Positions 1 to 8,762 of a stretch of DNA of 13,868 nt are shown one piece after another (position 1 is the first letter of the stretch; every line of letters starts with the position of its first letter). Location of the stretch: positions 1 through 13,868 of the forward strand of contig JACQWN010000117.1 in assembly GCA_016209245.1 (NCBI GenBank), written 5' to 3'. The stretch comes from Bacteroidia bacterium. GTDB lineage: Bacteria > Bacteroidota > Bacteroidia > Bacteroidales > BM523. Made by a program: the position numbers and the translations under genes. The notes under the pieces were generated by a model. It had not been told where the DNA came from. It made no database searches and saw nothing but the letters and a program-made list of their open reading frames with translations.

Positions 1-2
1 AA

Positions 3-428
3 GTTATCAATAGTGCCGGCAATACTGTCTTTGCCGTTTACTCGCAAGGAGTTCGTATTTATGTGGCGGATGATCCGGCGGTTAAAGCAGCAGGCAGCCG
101 TAGCGGGTTCGCAGTAGGCGGTTTTAGTATGACAAAAGGACTTACAAATGAATATCTACGTGTAACCCCTGATAGCGTGAGGGTATATATCGAAAAAGAT
201 GCTGTAAAAGCAAGCGGCAGCCGCGGTGGTTTTGCCGTAGGCGGATTTAGCAGTTCGACAGGCTCACTGTGGCACTTGTCGAAAGTATCGTCTGATAGCT
301 TATACATGACTGTTCAGCAGATTGGAGCAACGGTGCCCTTCCTGACAACAGCAGAACGGAATAACATTACACAGCCTCAGAAAACAACGAACACGAATAC
401 CAAAAATGAAAAAAGATTGGTCAGATAA
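3..428 (+). CDS. Repeat-containing surface protein, C-terminal part (5' end outside window)
   Basis: The frame is open from base 3, so the gene enters from the left and only about 141 C-terminal residues are seen; the GTG at 63 is not a credible start. It holds two near-identical units of 42 and 41 residues (51-176 and 177-299). Each begins VR(I/V)Y(V/I), continues with an A-V-K-A-x-G-S-R core, then GFAVGGFS, and ends x-D-S. I recall similar GFAVGG repeats in large Bacteroidetes cell-surface or trimeric-adhesin-like proteins, but I cannot confirm a family. After the repeats comes FLTTAERNNI, which resembles the TTAxRxAI motif near the end of many Bacteroidetes surface proteins. The tail that usually follows is missing, and the last 8 codons overlap the next gene. 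The function is probably structural or adhesive at the cell surface, by inference only. Confidence 0.6.
   Translation, partial: VINSAGNTVFAVYSQGVRIYVADDPAVKAAGSRSGFAVGGFSMTKGLTNEYLRVTPDSVRVYIEKDAVKASGSRGGFAVGGFSSSTGSLWHLSKVSSDSLYMTVQQIGATVPFLTTAERNNITQPQKTTNTNTKNEKRLVR
51..299 (+). repeat. Two tandem in-frame protein repeats (126 and 123 bp)
   Basis: Unit 1 is 51-176 and unit 2 is 177-299, both in the reading frame of the surrounding gene. They share the order V-R-x-Y, A-V-K-A, G-S-R-x-GFAVGGFS, then D-S. The DNA has drifted more than the protein, as expected of an old repeat kept for its protein structure. Further units probably lie upstream of the window. Confidence 0.65.
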
Positions 429-999
429 AGAAAAATTAGATATCATAGCAGAAACAAGACGCCGTGGTATTATTATTACTTGCAGAAAATACAAAATATC
501 AGTTTCTACTCTTCTTGAATGGGAAAAATCTTTTAAAAAGAAAAACGAAATACCTGTAAAAACAGAAGTCCAAAAAGTTGAATCCCCCATAATACAAAGA
601 AAAAAGAAACTTATCTCAAAAATTAAGCATCAAAGAAGAACGAAACCGCACGTGAAATTGAAACAAGCGATTGAAAAATCAGGGATTGCCGGTATTGCAG
701 AAAATACGCAAATGTCAATCCTGGAGTATTTTTTTATCCGCAATGGGTGTATCCGTGAACCACCGGATTTGAAAGCCATGAAAAAGAGAAAATCGCTTTA
801 TAAAAAAGGATATGAAGTACGGTTTACTGCCTTTAATTGTAATGAGTTGGACATCATCCGAAAAGCCATCGAATCTCTTGGTTACAACCTTCGTAAACCT
901 TTTGTGAAAGTTAACCGGTACATTCAACCCGTCTATGGTATTGATCTGGCTTTTAGGTTATGGAAATTCAAACAATCTAAAAAAAATAGAAACAAATAG
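406..999 (+). CDS. Helix-turn-helix protein with a conserved-looking basic C-terminal domain, function unknown
   Basis: A 197-residue, very basic protein. Residues 5-45 look like the helix-turn-helix of IS3/IS911 OrfA-type transposases: an acidic/basic first helix (WSDKEKLDIIAETRRRG), then CRKYKISVSTLLEWEK as turn and recognition helix. The usual coiled coil and catalytic partner OrfB are absent, and a lysine/arginine-rich linker follows. The last 70 residues form a separate block with KKGYEVRF, ELDIIRKAIESLGY, KPFVK and QPVYG. This gives a strand-helix-strand impression that I have seen in small hypothetical proteins but cannot name. The ATG lies inside the end of the upstream gene (23-bp overlap, different frame). 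It could be a DNA-binding regulator, a domesticated transposase N-terminus, or an element accessory protein. Confidence 0.55.
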   Translation: MKKDWSDKEKLDIIAETRRRGIIITCRKYKISVSTLLEWEKSFKKKNEIPVKTEVQKVESPIIQRKKKLISKIKHQRRTKPHVKLKQAIEKSGIAGIAENTQMSILEYFFIRNGCIREPPDLKAMKKRKSLYKKGYEVRFTAFNCNELDIIRKAIESLGYNLRKPFVKVNRYIQPVYGIDLAFRLWKFKQSKKNRNK

Positions 1000-1018
1000 C
1001 GGATAATCATTTTTTAAT

Positions 1019-1026
1019 TATTTTTG
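1019..1026 (+). promoter_or_regulatory. Candidate Bacteroidetes -7 box for the EF-G2 gene
   Basis: TATTTTTG fits the TAnnTTTG -7 consensus of Bacteroidetes vegetative promoters exactly and lies 40 bp before the ATG at 1066. No clear TTTG -33 box is seen 19-21 bp upstream, and the region is very AT-rich, so chance is possible. Confidence 0.35.
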
Positions 1027-1065
1027 CCACTCTTTAAAAATATTTATTATTTATCGCTTAATAAA

Positions 1066-3222
1066 ATGAAAGTATATCAATCGAATCAGATTAAAAACAT
1101 TGCTGTTTTGGGTAATTCAAAATCGGGTAAGACACTTCTTGCCGAGACCATGTTATTTAATGGAGGAATTATAGAAAGAAGAGGCGAAATTGAACAGGGA
1201 AATACGGTTTCCGACTATCGTAAAATCGAGCAGGATTATAAAAGCTCTATTTTTTCATCAGTTCTTTATACCGAATGGAAAGATAAAAAGATAAATATAA
1301 TTGATGCGCCTGGTTCTGATGATTTTATAGGCGGAGTAATATCTGCTTTGTATGTTACCGATACTGCTTTAATTGTAATTAATTCTCAGAATGGTGTAGA
1401 AGTCGGGACAGAGATACACAGCAGGTATGTTGAAAAAGTAAATAAGCCGATGGCATTTGTTATCAATCAGCTTGACCATGATAAAGCTAATTTTGAAAAA
1501 AACATAGAAAACTTAAAGGACCGTTTCGGTAATCAAGTAATATTGGCTCAATATTCTGTTGAATGCGGTGAAGGTTTTAACAAAATTATAGACATTATTT
1601 CAATGAAATTATATACCTGTCCTGCAGGAGGAGGAAAACCTGAAATTTCTGAAATTCCGGAGGCAGAGATGGGCAAAGCAAAAGATTTATATAATAAATT
1701 AGTAGAAAAAGCTGCTGAAAGCAAAGAGAGTTTAATGGAAATTTTCTTTGAAAAGGAGGCTTTAACCGAGGAAGAGCTTATTAGCGGATTACAAGCCGGA
1801 CTTGTTCAAAGAGAGATATATCCCGTTTTTTGCGTTTCCGCAAAGAAAAATGTAGGAATATCCAGGCTTATGGATATTATTACCGAAATATTACCTTTGC
1901 CTTGTGATATGCCGGCCCCTGATACAACCGAAGGGGAGAAGGTACAATGTAATCCCGCCGGCGCTCCTGCAATATTCATCTTCAAAACATCTATAGAATC
2001 ACATATTGGCGAGATTAACTATTTCAAAGTTATGTCGGGTGTATTAACCGAGAGTATAGACCTTGTCAATAACAATACATATTCAAAAGAACGGTTTGCA
2101 CAGCTCTTTGTTTCCGCTGGAAAGAACAGGATAAAAGTCGAAAAGCTTGTAGCCGGTGATATTGGAGCGACAGTTAAATTGAAAAATACTAAAACAAACC
2201 ATACTTTATCACTATCAGGCAAGGATTGGAATTTCCCATTTATAGAATTTCCAAATCCTAAATACCGGACAGCAATCAAGCCGCTCAGTGAAGGAGATGA
2301 GGAAAAACTTGGAGAATCGCTGAACCGGATGCACGAAGAAGATCCCACAATTATTATCGAATACTCTAAAGAGTTGAAGCAAATCATTGTTCATGGTCAG
2401 GGAGAACATCACTTGAACATTCTGAAGTGGCATTTAGATAACGTTTTCAAATTAAACACTGAGTTTATCCCGCCAAAAATTCCATACCGGGAAACTATTA
2501 CAAAAGTTTCTCAGGCGACATACCGGCATAAAAAACAATCGGGAGGCGCCGGACAATTCGGCGAAGTACATCTGGTTGTTGAACCTTATGTGCCGGACAT
2601 GCCCAATCCGACTTATTATAAAGTGGGCGGACAGGATATGAAAGTTTCCGTAAGGGGAAAAGAAGAATTTGATTTACCATGGGGTGGAAAGCTTATTTAT
2701 TTTAACTGTATTGTCGGTGGCGCTATTGAAGCCAGGTTTATTCCGGCTATCCTTAAAGGTTTAATGGAAAAGATGGAAGACGGTCCCTTAACTGGCTCGT
2801 ATGCCAGAGATGTCAGAGTTGCAGTATATGACGGAAAAATGCACACGGTTGATTCAAATGATATTTCATTCCGGTTAGCAGGAAGAAACGCTTTTAAGGA
2901 AGCATTTAAAAATGCAGGACCCAAAATTATGGAACCTATTTATGATATTGAAGTATATGTTCCGTCTGACAGAATGGGAGATGTAATAAGCGATTTAACT
3001 ACAAGACGTGGCATTGTTCTGGGCATGAGCAATGAAAAAGGTTATGAAAAAATCCGCGCTAAAGTTCCCCTTGCCGAAATGAACCGTTATTCAACAACTC
3101 TTAGCTCTCTTACAAACGGAAGAGCGATGTATAATATGAAATTTGCAGAATATCAGCAAGTGCCGGGAGAAATTCAGGATAAGCTGATAAAAGCTTTCGA
3201 AGCTCAAGACCAAGAAGAATAA
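1066..3222 (+). CDS. fusA2: Elongation factor G paralogue, EF-G2 type (FusA2-like)
   Basis: A 718-residue translational GTPase-family protein in the cytoplasm, acting at ribosomal translocation. I chose ATG 1066, not the upstream TTG at 1024, because MKVYQSNQIKNIAVLG matches the family N-terminus. G1 P-loop GNSKSGKT is at residues 16-23, G3 DAPG at 80-83, and G4 NQLD at 134-137 in place of the usual NKxD. The later EF-G domains II-V are all present, including the domain IV signature GGAGQFGEV and the C-terminal RRG segment. Directly after DAPG the protein has S-D-D-F, where housekeeping EF-G has H-V-D-F, so the catalytic histidine is missing. Published work on Bacteroides thetaiotaomicron describes an EF-G2 that supports translation without GTPase activity and matters during starvation and gut colonisation. 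This protein looks like the same family and seems intact. Confidence 0.92.
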   Translation: MKVYQSNQIKNIAVLGNSKSGKTLLAETMLFNGGIIERRGEIEQGNTVSDYRKIEQDYKSSIFSSVLYTEWKDKKINIIDAPGSDDFIGGVISALYVTDTALIVINSQNGVEVGTEIHSRYVEKVNKPMAFVINQLDHDKANFEKNIENLKDRFGNQVILAQYSVECGEGFNKIIDIISMKLYTCPAGGGKPEISEIPEAEMGKAKDLYNKLVEKAAESKESLMEIFFEKEALTEEELISGLQAGLVQREIYPVFCVSAKKNVGISRLMDIITEILPLPCDMPAPDTTEGEKVQCNPAGAPAIFIFKTSIESHIGEINYFKVMSGVLTESIDLVNNNTYSKERFAQLFVSAGKNRIKVEKLVAGDIGATVKLKNTKTNHTLSLSGKDWNFPFIEFPNPKYRTAIKPLSEGDEEKLGESLNRMHEEDPTIIIEYSKELKQIIVHGQGEHHLNILKWHLDNVFKLNTEFIPPKIPYRETITKVSQATYRHKKQSGGAGQFGEVHLVVEPYVPDMPNPTYYKVGGQDMKVSVRGKEEFDLPWGGKLIYFNCIVGGAIEARFIPAILKGLMEKMEDGPLTGSYARDVRVAVYDGKMHTVDSNDISFRLAGRNAFKEAFKNAGPKIMEPIYDIEVYVPSDRMGDVISDLTTRRGIVLGMSNEKGYEKIRAKVPLAEMNRYSTTLSSLTNGRAMYNMKFAEYQQVPGEIQDKLIKAFEAQDQEE

Positions 3223-3226
3223 AATT

Positions 3227-3276
3227 AGAAAACATGAAAGAACCCGCCGAAACCGGCGGGTTCTTTCATGTTTTCT
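3227..3276. terminator. Bidirectional intrinsic terminator between convergent genes
   Basis: A perfect 23-bp inverted repeat (3227-3249 and 3254-3276) with a 4-base AAAC loop and a GC-rich top (CCCGCCG/CGGCGGG). It starts 5 bp after the EF-G2 stop and ends 2 bp before the true stop of the convergent T9SS gene. T-rich sequence follows on the plus strand, and AT-rich sequence on the minus strand, so it can serve both genes. Confidence 0.9.
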
Positions 3277-3277
3277 T

Positions 3278-3466
3278 TTATTTATCTCGTATTAAAGTCA
3301 CGGTTCCTTTCTTAACTTCGTGTTCAACATCATCTATGCCGGTTGCTTCGATGATGTAGAAATAAATACCCGGGGCAGCAGCATTCCCGTTTATTTTACC
3401 ATCCCATTTATTTTTTGTAATATCATCGCCATGCTTATATGTCCATTCATAGATTTTTTTGCCCCC
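3278..3466 (-). pseudogene. Displaced C-terminal half of a T9SS type B sorting domain (CHU_C), now out of frame
   Basis: Read on the minus strand from about 3466 to the TAA at 3278-3280, the sequence gives GGKKIYEW, then KWDGKINGN, APGIYFYIIEATG and KKGTVTLIR. This is the second half of the gliding-motility-associated C-terminal domain of T9SS type B cargo. The first half, ending NIFTP, is at the end of the large frame that reaches 3391. Between NIFTP and GKKIYEW one expects about 30-40 residues (NGDGxND... to NRW), and these are missing. The join near 3462-3468 also shifts the frame, so the large protein ends in about 27 unrelated residues. Whether this is a real mutation or an assembly error cannot be told from the sequence. 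Confidence 0.8.
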
Positions 3467-6400
3467 GGAGTAAATATATTGGGTATGTCAATAGAAGAGC
3501 CAGGAATTATATAAAAGGTGCGATATGTATATATATCTTCACATCCTTCCCTGCTGGTGACATAAAGCTGAATGGTATAGACCCCCGGATCCATGAATGT
3601 AATATTTGGATATTGTTCGGTAGTTTCAGTAACCAGTTCTCCGTCTTCATCGAGAAATGAAACTAAATTTCCATCCTGGTCGAAAAACCGCCATCTCCAG
3701 CTTCTTGCCGATTCGGAAGAAAGATCAAAAAAATTGATTTGGGCAGGAATAATACTATCATAAATAGCCAGACCACCAGAAAAAACAAACTGGGAAGTGT
3801 CGAATAAAGCGGTAACCTCACCGGTATCAGGAACATAAATAGGTCGCACTTCGGTGCAATAAACGCCTTGATAAGTAAATTGGTCATCTGCTTTGGCTGT
3901 TATTTGCAAGTCATAGTAACTAATAGTGCCTCCGAATAATGATTGTTGAACAGTGTCATTAGGGCCAGGCATTGTGTCGAGCCAGGTAAAAGTATAATGG
4001 TTTGCATCTGTGCTGAGTATAATGGAACCGTTGGCATTACCGCAGGTTGCAGGAGTTATTATTATTTCCGGGTCTAACCGGTTTGGTTCGAAAACAGTGT
4101 CGGAATATTGAAATGAAATACATCCGAACTGGTTAGTAACTCTAAGACTGACAACATGAAAGGTATCGGCGGGTGTCCATGATATAAGATGGGGTCCGTT
4201 TCCGTTGGGATTATTTCCTCCATAATTTACAGCATCGGTATCGTTACCCCATGTCCACTCGAATAAAGCTGAATCAATATCGGCAATGGCCGGATCCGAT
4301 GAATCGGCCCATATTTTTGCAAACTCGCCGTAACAAGGCGGTATGTTGAAATGGAATAATGCCGTTGGTCGTTCTGCAAATATTACCCGTACAGTATCTA
4401 TGTCGGAACATTCAAAACTCGGGATTTCCCATCCGCTATCTTCCTGCCAGTAAAATTCATAAAAATTATCCGGACTTTGGTCATAACTTGGGACATCAAC
4501 AGTTACAGAATCAAGAGCCAAAGTATCGTTAGTCTGTCCGTTGAAGTGGAATTCAGCCGAGGGTTCGGGGCTTGACCATTGGCCATGAGCGCTGGGTGTC
4601 GCAGAAGCATGAAGAAGAGCGCTTAATTCACAGGCAGTCGTATCATTTCCTGCAAAAGCATTGGGGCGTTGATAAAAATGTATTTTCACAGCTTCCGATG
4701 AATCAATGCATACGGGGGTTCCATCATAATCAGTTCCATTAGTAAGCACCCAGTAAAAAATATGTAACCCATAAGAAAACACTGTAACTGAACAGGCCGG
4801 TGTATGTGAATTTGGTGAATATGTTTGCATTCCGCCTATAACATCAGTCCAAAATCCATCAGCATCAGGATAATTGTAATAATTATTTGCATCAAGGTAT
4901 GGAAAAATGTTTTCACAACAAGGAAGGATTATGTCCGGAAACAGGGTATCAACCTGTTGCACGGCTTCCAAATCCTGATAAAAAGTTACTAATACGGTGT
5001 CACAATCGCTGCAGATTGAATTAGTTTCGCACCATCGCATAATGTAGCTATTATAAGTATTAACAGTAGCTTGTGATGTAGGACTGCACGGATCAGAAAA
5101 AATTGGGCCTGTTTGTTGCCAACATCCAGTAGTTCCAACACTTGGAATTGCGTCCATTAGTGTTGTTTTTCCACATACATTAAAATCGTCGCCTGCATCA
5201 GGGTTAGGAATTGCAAAGAATGTGATACAAACAGTATCTTTGTCCTTGCACATAGGCATATTTGGATTCATCTCAGTCCAAAGAAAACAATATGTTCCGG
5301 TTAATGGAACATTAACTATTGTATTAGTATCAATCGGAGGGTTTGGAATATAAGTGATACCTACTGTAGTTGGTCCGTTGACTACACTCCATAGTGATGA
5401 ATTTGAAAATTCAAGATAGCGGTCGGACATCAATTGATAAGTAAGGCCGCAGATACTGTCGTCGAGTCCGGCATTAGCTTCAGGTCTTTGATAAAAAGTT
5501 ATATCAACAGTATCTGAAACTTTACAATTAAGATTACTGATAATCCATGCAACGGGGACAACAACTCTGGCTGAATCGCCAAATGCGCCGAGTGAAGTAA
5601 TAGTGAGCCATGCATCAGGGTCATGAGTTCCTTGTTCCGAGCCGGGGTCGCCGATATTTTCTGCCGGTGTTGCCGCTGTATCAAATACCGCTGTAATATC
5701 AACTGTGACAGACCATGTACCTGCGGTAAAACCTAATATATCGGCATGCAGTTGAATCGAATTTCCGCAAATTTCGTCATCTATACCGGCATTTGATGAA
5801 GGTATAGCTACAAAAGTTATCCTGACAGTATCGCGTGTTTCACAAAGCGGATTTATTGATGAATTATTTCTTTCATACCAGATAAAGGCGACTGTGGTTG
5901 AGTCGCTAAAATTACCTGTAAGTGTTACATTTGTTGTGGGTTCGTAAATATCATCAATGCTTACAACAACATCGGGATTATAAGCATGATATGACCATAT
6001 TCCATAACGGATACCGGATGGCAGCGTATCAACAACACGAAGCAAATAGGTAGTTCCGCATACAGTGTCGTTATCGCCTGCATCGGGATGAGGTTCAGGA
6101 ATGAAAGTTATTTTAACAATATCATCATCGCTGCATGCGTCGGGTCCGGTGCTGTTATATTCTGTCCATATAAAAGGATATAATCCATAATCGTTAACTA
6201 TAACAATTGAATCAGTGGCATTATCATCCACAAATGTTCCGTTGCCGGACCATTCGCCATTATCGCCCAACAGATTAATTTCGGCTTGGGTATAAGCGAA
6301 TAATCCGCAGACTGTTTTATCAGGGCCGGCGTAAGCTGTCGGTGTTTCGAGAAAGTTCACAATAATAGAATCGTGCGCAGTGCAATTTCCGTTATAAACC

Positions 6401-8733
6401 GACCATATAAAAGTCTGAGGACCGAAATCATCAGCCACAGTTATCCATATATCAGTATCGGTATATGTTGTATTATTTACAGGGATATAATCATTGCAAG
6501 TCAGGCAATCCCAGTTGCCAATTCCGACTTCAAGAGAATCGGCATACAATTCAATGGTTTTACCACACACTTCATCATCTTCAAGAGGAATAATCGCTTC
6601 AGGATTTTTTAGCCACTTTACCGGTGTTCCCATTGCCTGTGAATAGCATGTATCGGTTGTATCAACATGCCCACCAAGATTATATCCGGCTATGGCGGAA
6701 ATATAATAAGTCTGACCGTAAACAACCGGAAACTCACTGTCGCTGAAAATCGGGTCCTCGCTAACGGCTAATGCTTGATATGGAAAAGGACCTGTTCCGT
6801 TATGTATAATAAACTCGAACTCGTCATCTGAATTCAGAATTTGGTTGCCATTGTGAATCGCAGTAATCGGGGTTCCTTCACAAGCGGTAATTGGAGCAAG
6901 ATTCATTGTTCCTGCATGTGTTCCGCAATCACAAACAAGATGACCGACAATGTTAACCATTCCGCATCCGTCGCCAATATCAACCTGGATGTTATAATAT
7001 GCACCTGATTGAATCGGGAAGCTGAAAAAATGTCCGGATGTTCCTGTTCCTGCAGATGAACCTGTATAAGGGGGTAAAAGATGAGTAAAAGTATAAGGTG
7101 CGGTTCCGCCGGAATAATTAAATTCTACAAAATACTGAGTGTTATTGTTTTCGTCGCAGCTATCATCTACATTAATAACGGAAGGGGGCTGGTTGACGAG
7201 AATAGTATCATAATCGGTATCAGGGCAGGGACCTCCGATTGAATAGTTGATAATGTTACCTGGAGGACCAATTACAGTATAGTAGCTCTCGGGATAAAAT
7301 ATATTATTGCTGATAGCACCGTTACAATTGACGCATGTCCATGTCCCTCCGCCGTCAGCGGCTTCAAGAACAACAGGAGCGTCATCATCACACATATCAT
7401 TAACAGGAATTATAGTAGCAACGGTAGGAAGCGTTATAAATTCAAGGCATTTATATCTTGTACAGCCGAAATTATCAGTTGCATGAAAACAATATGTAGT
7501 AGAAACAGTGGGTGGGGGATTAAAAGTAATATCAGCAGCGCCATTGCTTAAAGGTGACCCGTCGGATTCCCAATAATCGTTTACTATTGTATTATTTACT
7601 GTGTAATTATATGATTGAGCCAGCGGTACTGTATATATAGAAGCGGTTTCATAACCACATGATAAATCATTGATAGCTTCATTTATTGGTCCCGAATTAT
7701 ACTGGATTACCGATTCTCCACATTGACCCTGGTCAATAAATGTTATGGATGCTTCGGTAAGATGTCCGACATCAGCGCCGATGCAATCATAAATTTGCAC
7801 AGACCATCCGCCAAGGCCTGCATGAAAACCATATATTGTTGACCATGTACCTGCTGAAGCATAAGTGCCTATTAACGGTGTGGGAAGATCGCATACACAA
7901 GGTACATAGCCCTGGGTTCCGAATGGAAGTTCCGTTGTAAAGCAAAATTGGTCAACATTATCGCCTCCATTACAATTTGTGCCGATTTCAGCACCAACAT
8001 CACAGTCTAAAATATTTGAATTAAGGCCTGTGACACTATCATCCCAGGCAGCTACAGAAGGTAATAGCTCAACTGTACCGGTTTGTCCGGGAACCGAAGG
8101 ATATGTCATTCCTGGACCATAGCCGGGTGCACACAAATAAAAGCCAAGATCAGATACCCAGGTATGAGTTGCTGAAAAGCATACTTCAATCACAGTGTTC
8201 GGGCCTACTACAAAATCTGTTGCAGGAGGATTGTAAACAGTCATATTATTTATCGGGTCGGCGATTCCATGAATCGAAAACGGGTCGCATCCGACAAGCT
8301 CATTATCAACAGTATCGCCCTGTTCATTAATAAAGACACCATCGAGGAAAGTTTGATTGACGAAAACCCATGCATTAAAACAGCTTGTGTCACCACTGCA
8401 TATATCAACAACACGATAGCCGCCGGTAGTAAGAGCTGAAGCTGTCTGTGCAGTTTGCTCGTTCATTATATCGAAGCTCATGGTGTTGGAATTGTATCTG
8501 TACCATTGATATGTACAACTGCTAAATGGTGCAGTCAGAGATCCACTGTTAGAAATATCGGAGCAGAAAATAAAAACACTGTCCTGCAAATCTACCGGCC
8601 ATTCAGTTCCATCGGGATCGGCATAATGGGTAATAACCGTAGTATCGGAAGTAGTAGAATAAATTGATTGCCCAATTGAATTTGTAGCACAAATAACAGG
8701 CAATAACCATAACATAATTCTTAATTTTTTCAT
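3391..8733 (-). CDS. Giant exported multi-repeat surface protein, T9SS cargo with damaged C-terminus
   Basis: A 1780-residue protein in the present frame. The N-terminus MKKLRIMLWLLPVICATNSIG looks like a signal peptide, so export by Sec is expected, followed by T9SS secretion or anchoring. Residues about 150-330 resemble a P/proprotein-convertase-like beta domain (CFSATHTWVSDLGFYLC; GWSVQIYD). Residues about 711-1460 hold roughly eight repeats of 80-105 residues. Each opens with AGxDxxxCG or a variant, has a W/I-W core, and closes with DTVxITF-x-x-P. Next come an SprB-like segment (PATCGNANGSI) and a PKD domain with DPGVYTIQLYV near residue 1720. The frame reaches the sorting-domain start NIFTP, then breaks and ends in unrelated residues. 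Likely roles are adhesion, gliding or matrix binding. The damage should abolish T9SS recognition unless the assembly is wrong. Confidence 0.8.
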   Translation of the reverse strand: MKKLRIMLWLLPVICATNSIGQSIYSTTSDTTVITHYADPDGTEWPVDLQDSVFIFCSDISNSGSLTAPFSSCTYQWYRYNSNTMSFDIMNEQTAQTASALTTGGYRVVDICSGDTSCFNAWVFVNQTFLDGVFINEQGDTVDNELVGCDPFSIHGIADPINNMTVYNPPATDFVVGPNTVIEVCFSATHTWVSDLGFYLCAPGYGPGMTYPSVPGQTGTVELLPSVAAWDDSVTGLNSNILDCDVGAEIGTNCNGGDNVDQFCFTTELPFGTQGYVPCVCDLPTPLIGTYASAGTWSTIYGFHAGLGGWSVQIYDCIGADVGHLTEASITFIDQGQCGESVIQYNSGPINEAINDLSCGYETASIYTVPLAQSYNYTVNNTIVNDYWESDGSPLSNGAADITFNPPPTVSTTYCFHATDNFGCTRYKCLEFITLPTVATIIPVNDMCDDDAPVVLEAADGGGTWTCVNCNGAISNNIFYPESYYTVIGPPGNIINYSIGGPCPDTDYDTILVNQPPSVINVDDSCDENNNTQYFVEFNYSGGTAPYTFTHLLPPYTGSSAGTGTSGHFFSFPIQSGAYYNIQVDIGDGCGMVNIVGHLVCDCGTHAGTMNLAPITACEGTPITAIHNGNQILNSDDEFEFIIHNGTGPFPYQALAVSEDPIFSDSEFPVVYGQTYYISAIAGYNLGGHVDTTDTCYSQAMGTPVKWLKNPEAIIPLEDDEVCGKTIELYADSLEVGIGNWDCLTCNDYIPVNNTTYTDTDIWITVADDFGPQTFIWSVYNGNCTAHDSIIVNFLETPTAYAGPDKTVCGLFAYTQAEINLLGDNGEWSGNGTFVDDNATDSIVIVNDYGLYPFIWTEYNSTGPDACSDDDIVKITFIPEPHPDAGDNDTVCGTTYLLRVVDTLPSGIRYGIWSYHAYNPDVVVSIDDIYEPTTNVTLTGNFSDSTTVAFIWYERNNSSINPLCETRDTVRITFVAIPSSNAGIDDEICGNSIQLHADILGFTAGTWSVTVDITAVFDTAATPAENIGDPGSEQGTHDPDAWLTITSLGAFGDSARVVVPVAWIISNLNCKVSDTVDITFYQRPEANAGLDDSICGLTYQLMSDRYLEFSNSSLWSVVNGPTTVGITYIPNPPIDTNTIVNVPLTGTYCFLWTEMNPNMPMCKDKDTVCITFFAIPNPDAGDDFNVCGKTTLMDAIPSVGTTGCWQQTGPIFSDPCSPTSQATVNTYNSYIMRWCETNSICSDCDTVLVTFYQDLEAVQQVDTLFPDIILPCCENIFPYLDANNYYNYPDADGFWTDVIGGMQTYSPNSHTPACSVTVFSYGLHIFYWVLTNGTDYDGTPVCIDSSEAVKIHFYQRPNAFAGNDTTACELSALLHASATPSAHGQWSSPEPSAEFHFNGQTNDTLALDSVTVDVPSYDQSPDNFYEFYWQEDSGWEIPSFECSDIDTVRVIFAERPTALFHFNIPPCYGEFAKIWADSSDPAIADIDSALFEWTWGNDTDAVNYGGNNPNGNGPHLISWTPADTFHVVSLRVTNQFGCISFQYSDTVFEPNRLDPEIIITPATCGNANGSIILSTDANHYTFTWLDTMPGPNDTVQQSLFGGTISYYDLQITAKADDQFTYQGVYCTEVRPIYVPDTGEVTALFDTSQFVFSGGLAIYDSIIPAQINFFDLSSESARSWRWRFFDQDGNLVSFLDEDGELVTETTEQYPNITFMDPGVYTIQLYVTSREGCEDIYTYRTFYIIPGSSIDIPNIFTPGAKKSMNGHISMAMILQKINGMVK
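4350..6600 (-). repeat. About eight degenerate protein repeats (80-105 residues each)
   Basis: Within the giant gene, units begin with variants such as AGPDKTVCG, AGDNDTVCG, AGIDDEICG, AGLDDSICG, AGDDFNVCG and AGNDTTACE. They end with a second cysteine, a D-T-V-x-I-T-F strand and a proline. The conserved cysteine pair suggests one disulphide per domain. The units differ a lot in DNA and protein, so this is old domain duplication, not recent slippage. Limits are approximate. Confidence 0.65.
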
Positions 8734-8762
8734 AATTCTATATTTAATAAGTTTAAATTATA

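Noticed and set aside
1024..1065. TTG start 14 codons upstream for the EF-G2 gene
   Set aside because: The family N-terminus begins at MKVYQ (ATG 1066), and the extra residues are low-complexity AT-rich sequence that includes the promoter box.
3391..3475. Programmed frameshift rescuing the sorting domain
   Set aside because: A shift at the G-run or A-run could restore the frame, but about 30-40 conserved residues would still be missing, so slippage cannot repair the domain.
3320..3660. Plus-strand open frames in the terminal part of the giant gene
   Set aside because: They lie opposite the recognisable CHU_C sorting-domain coding sequence and have no protein character of their own.
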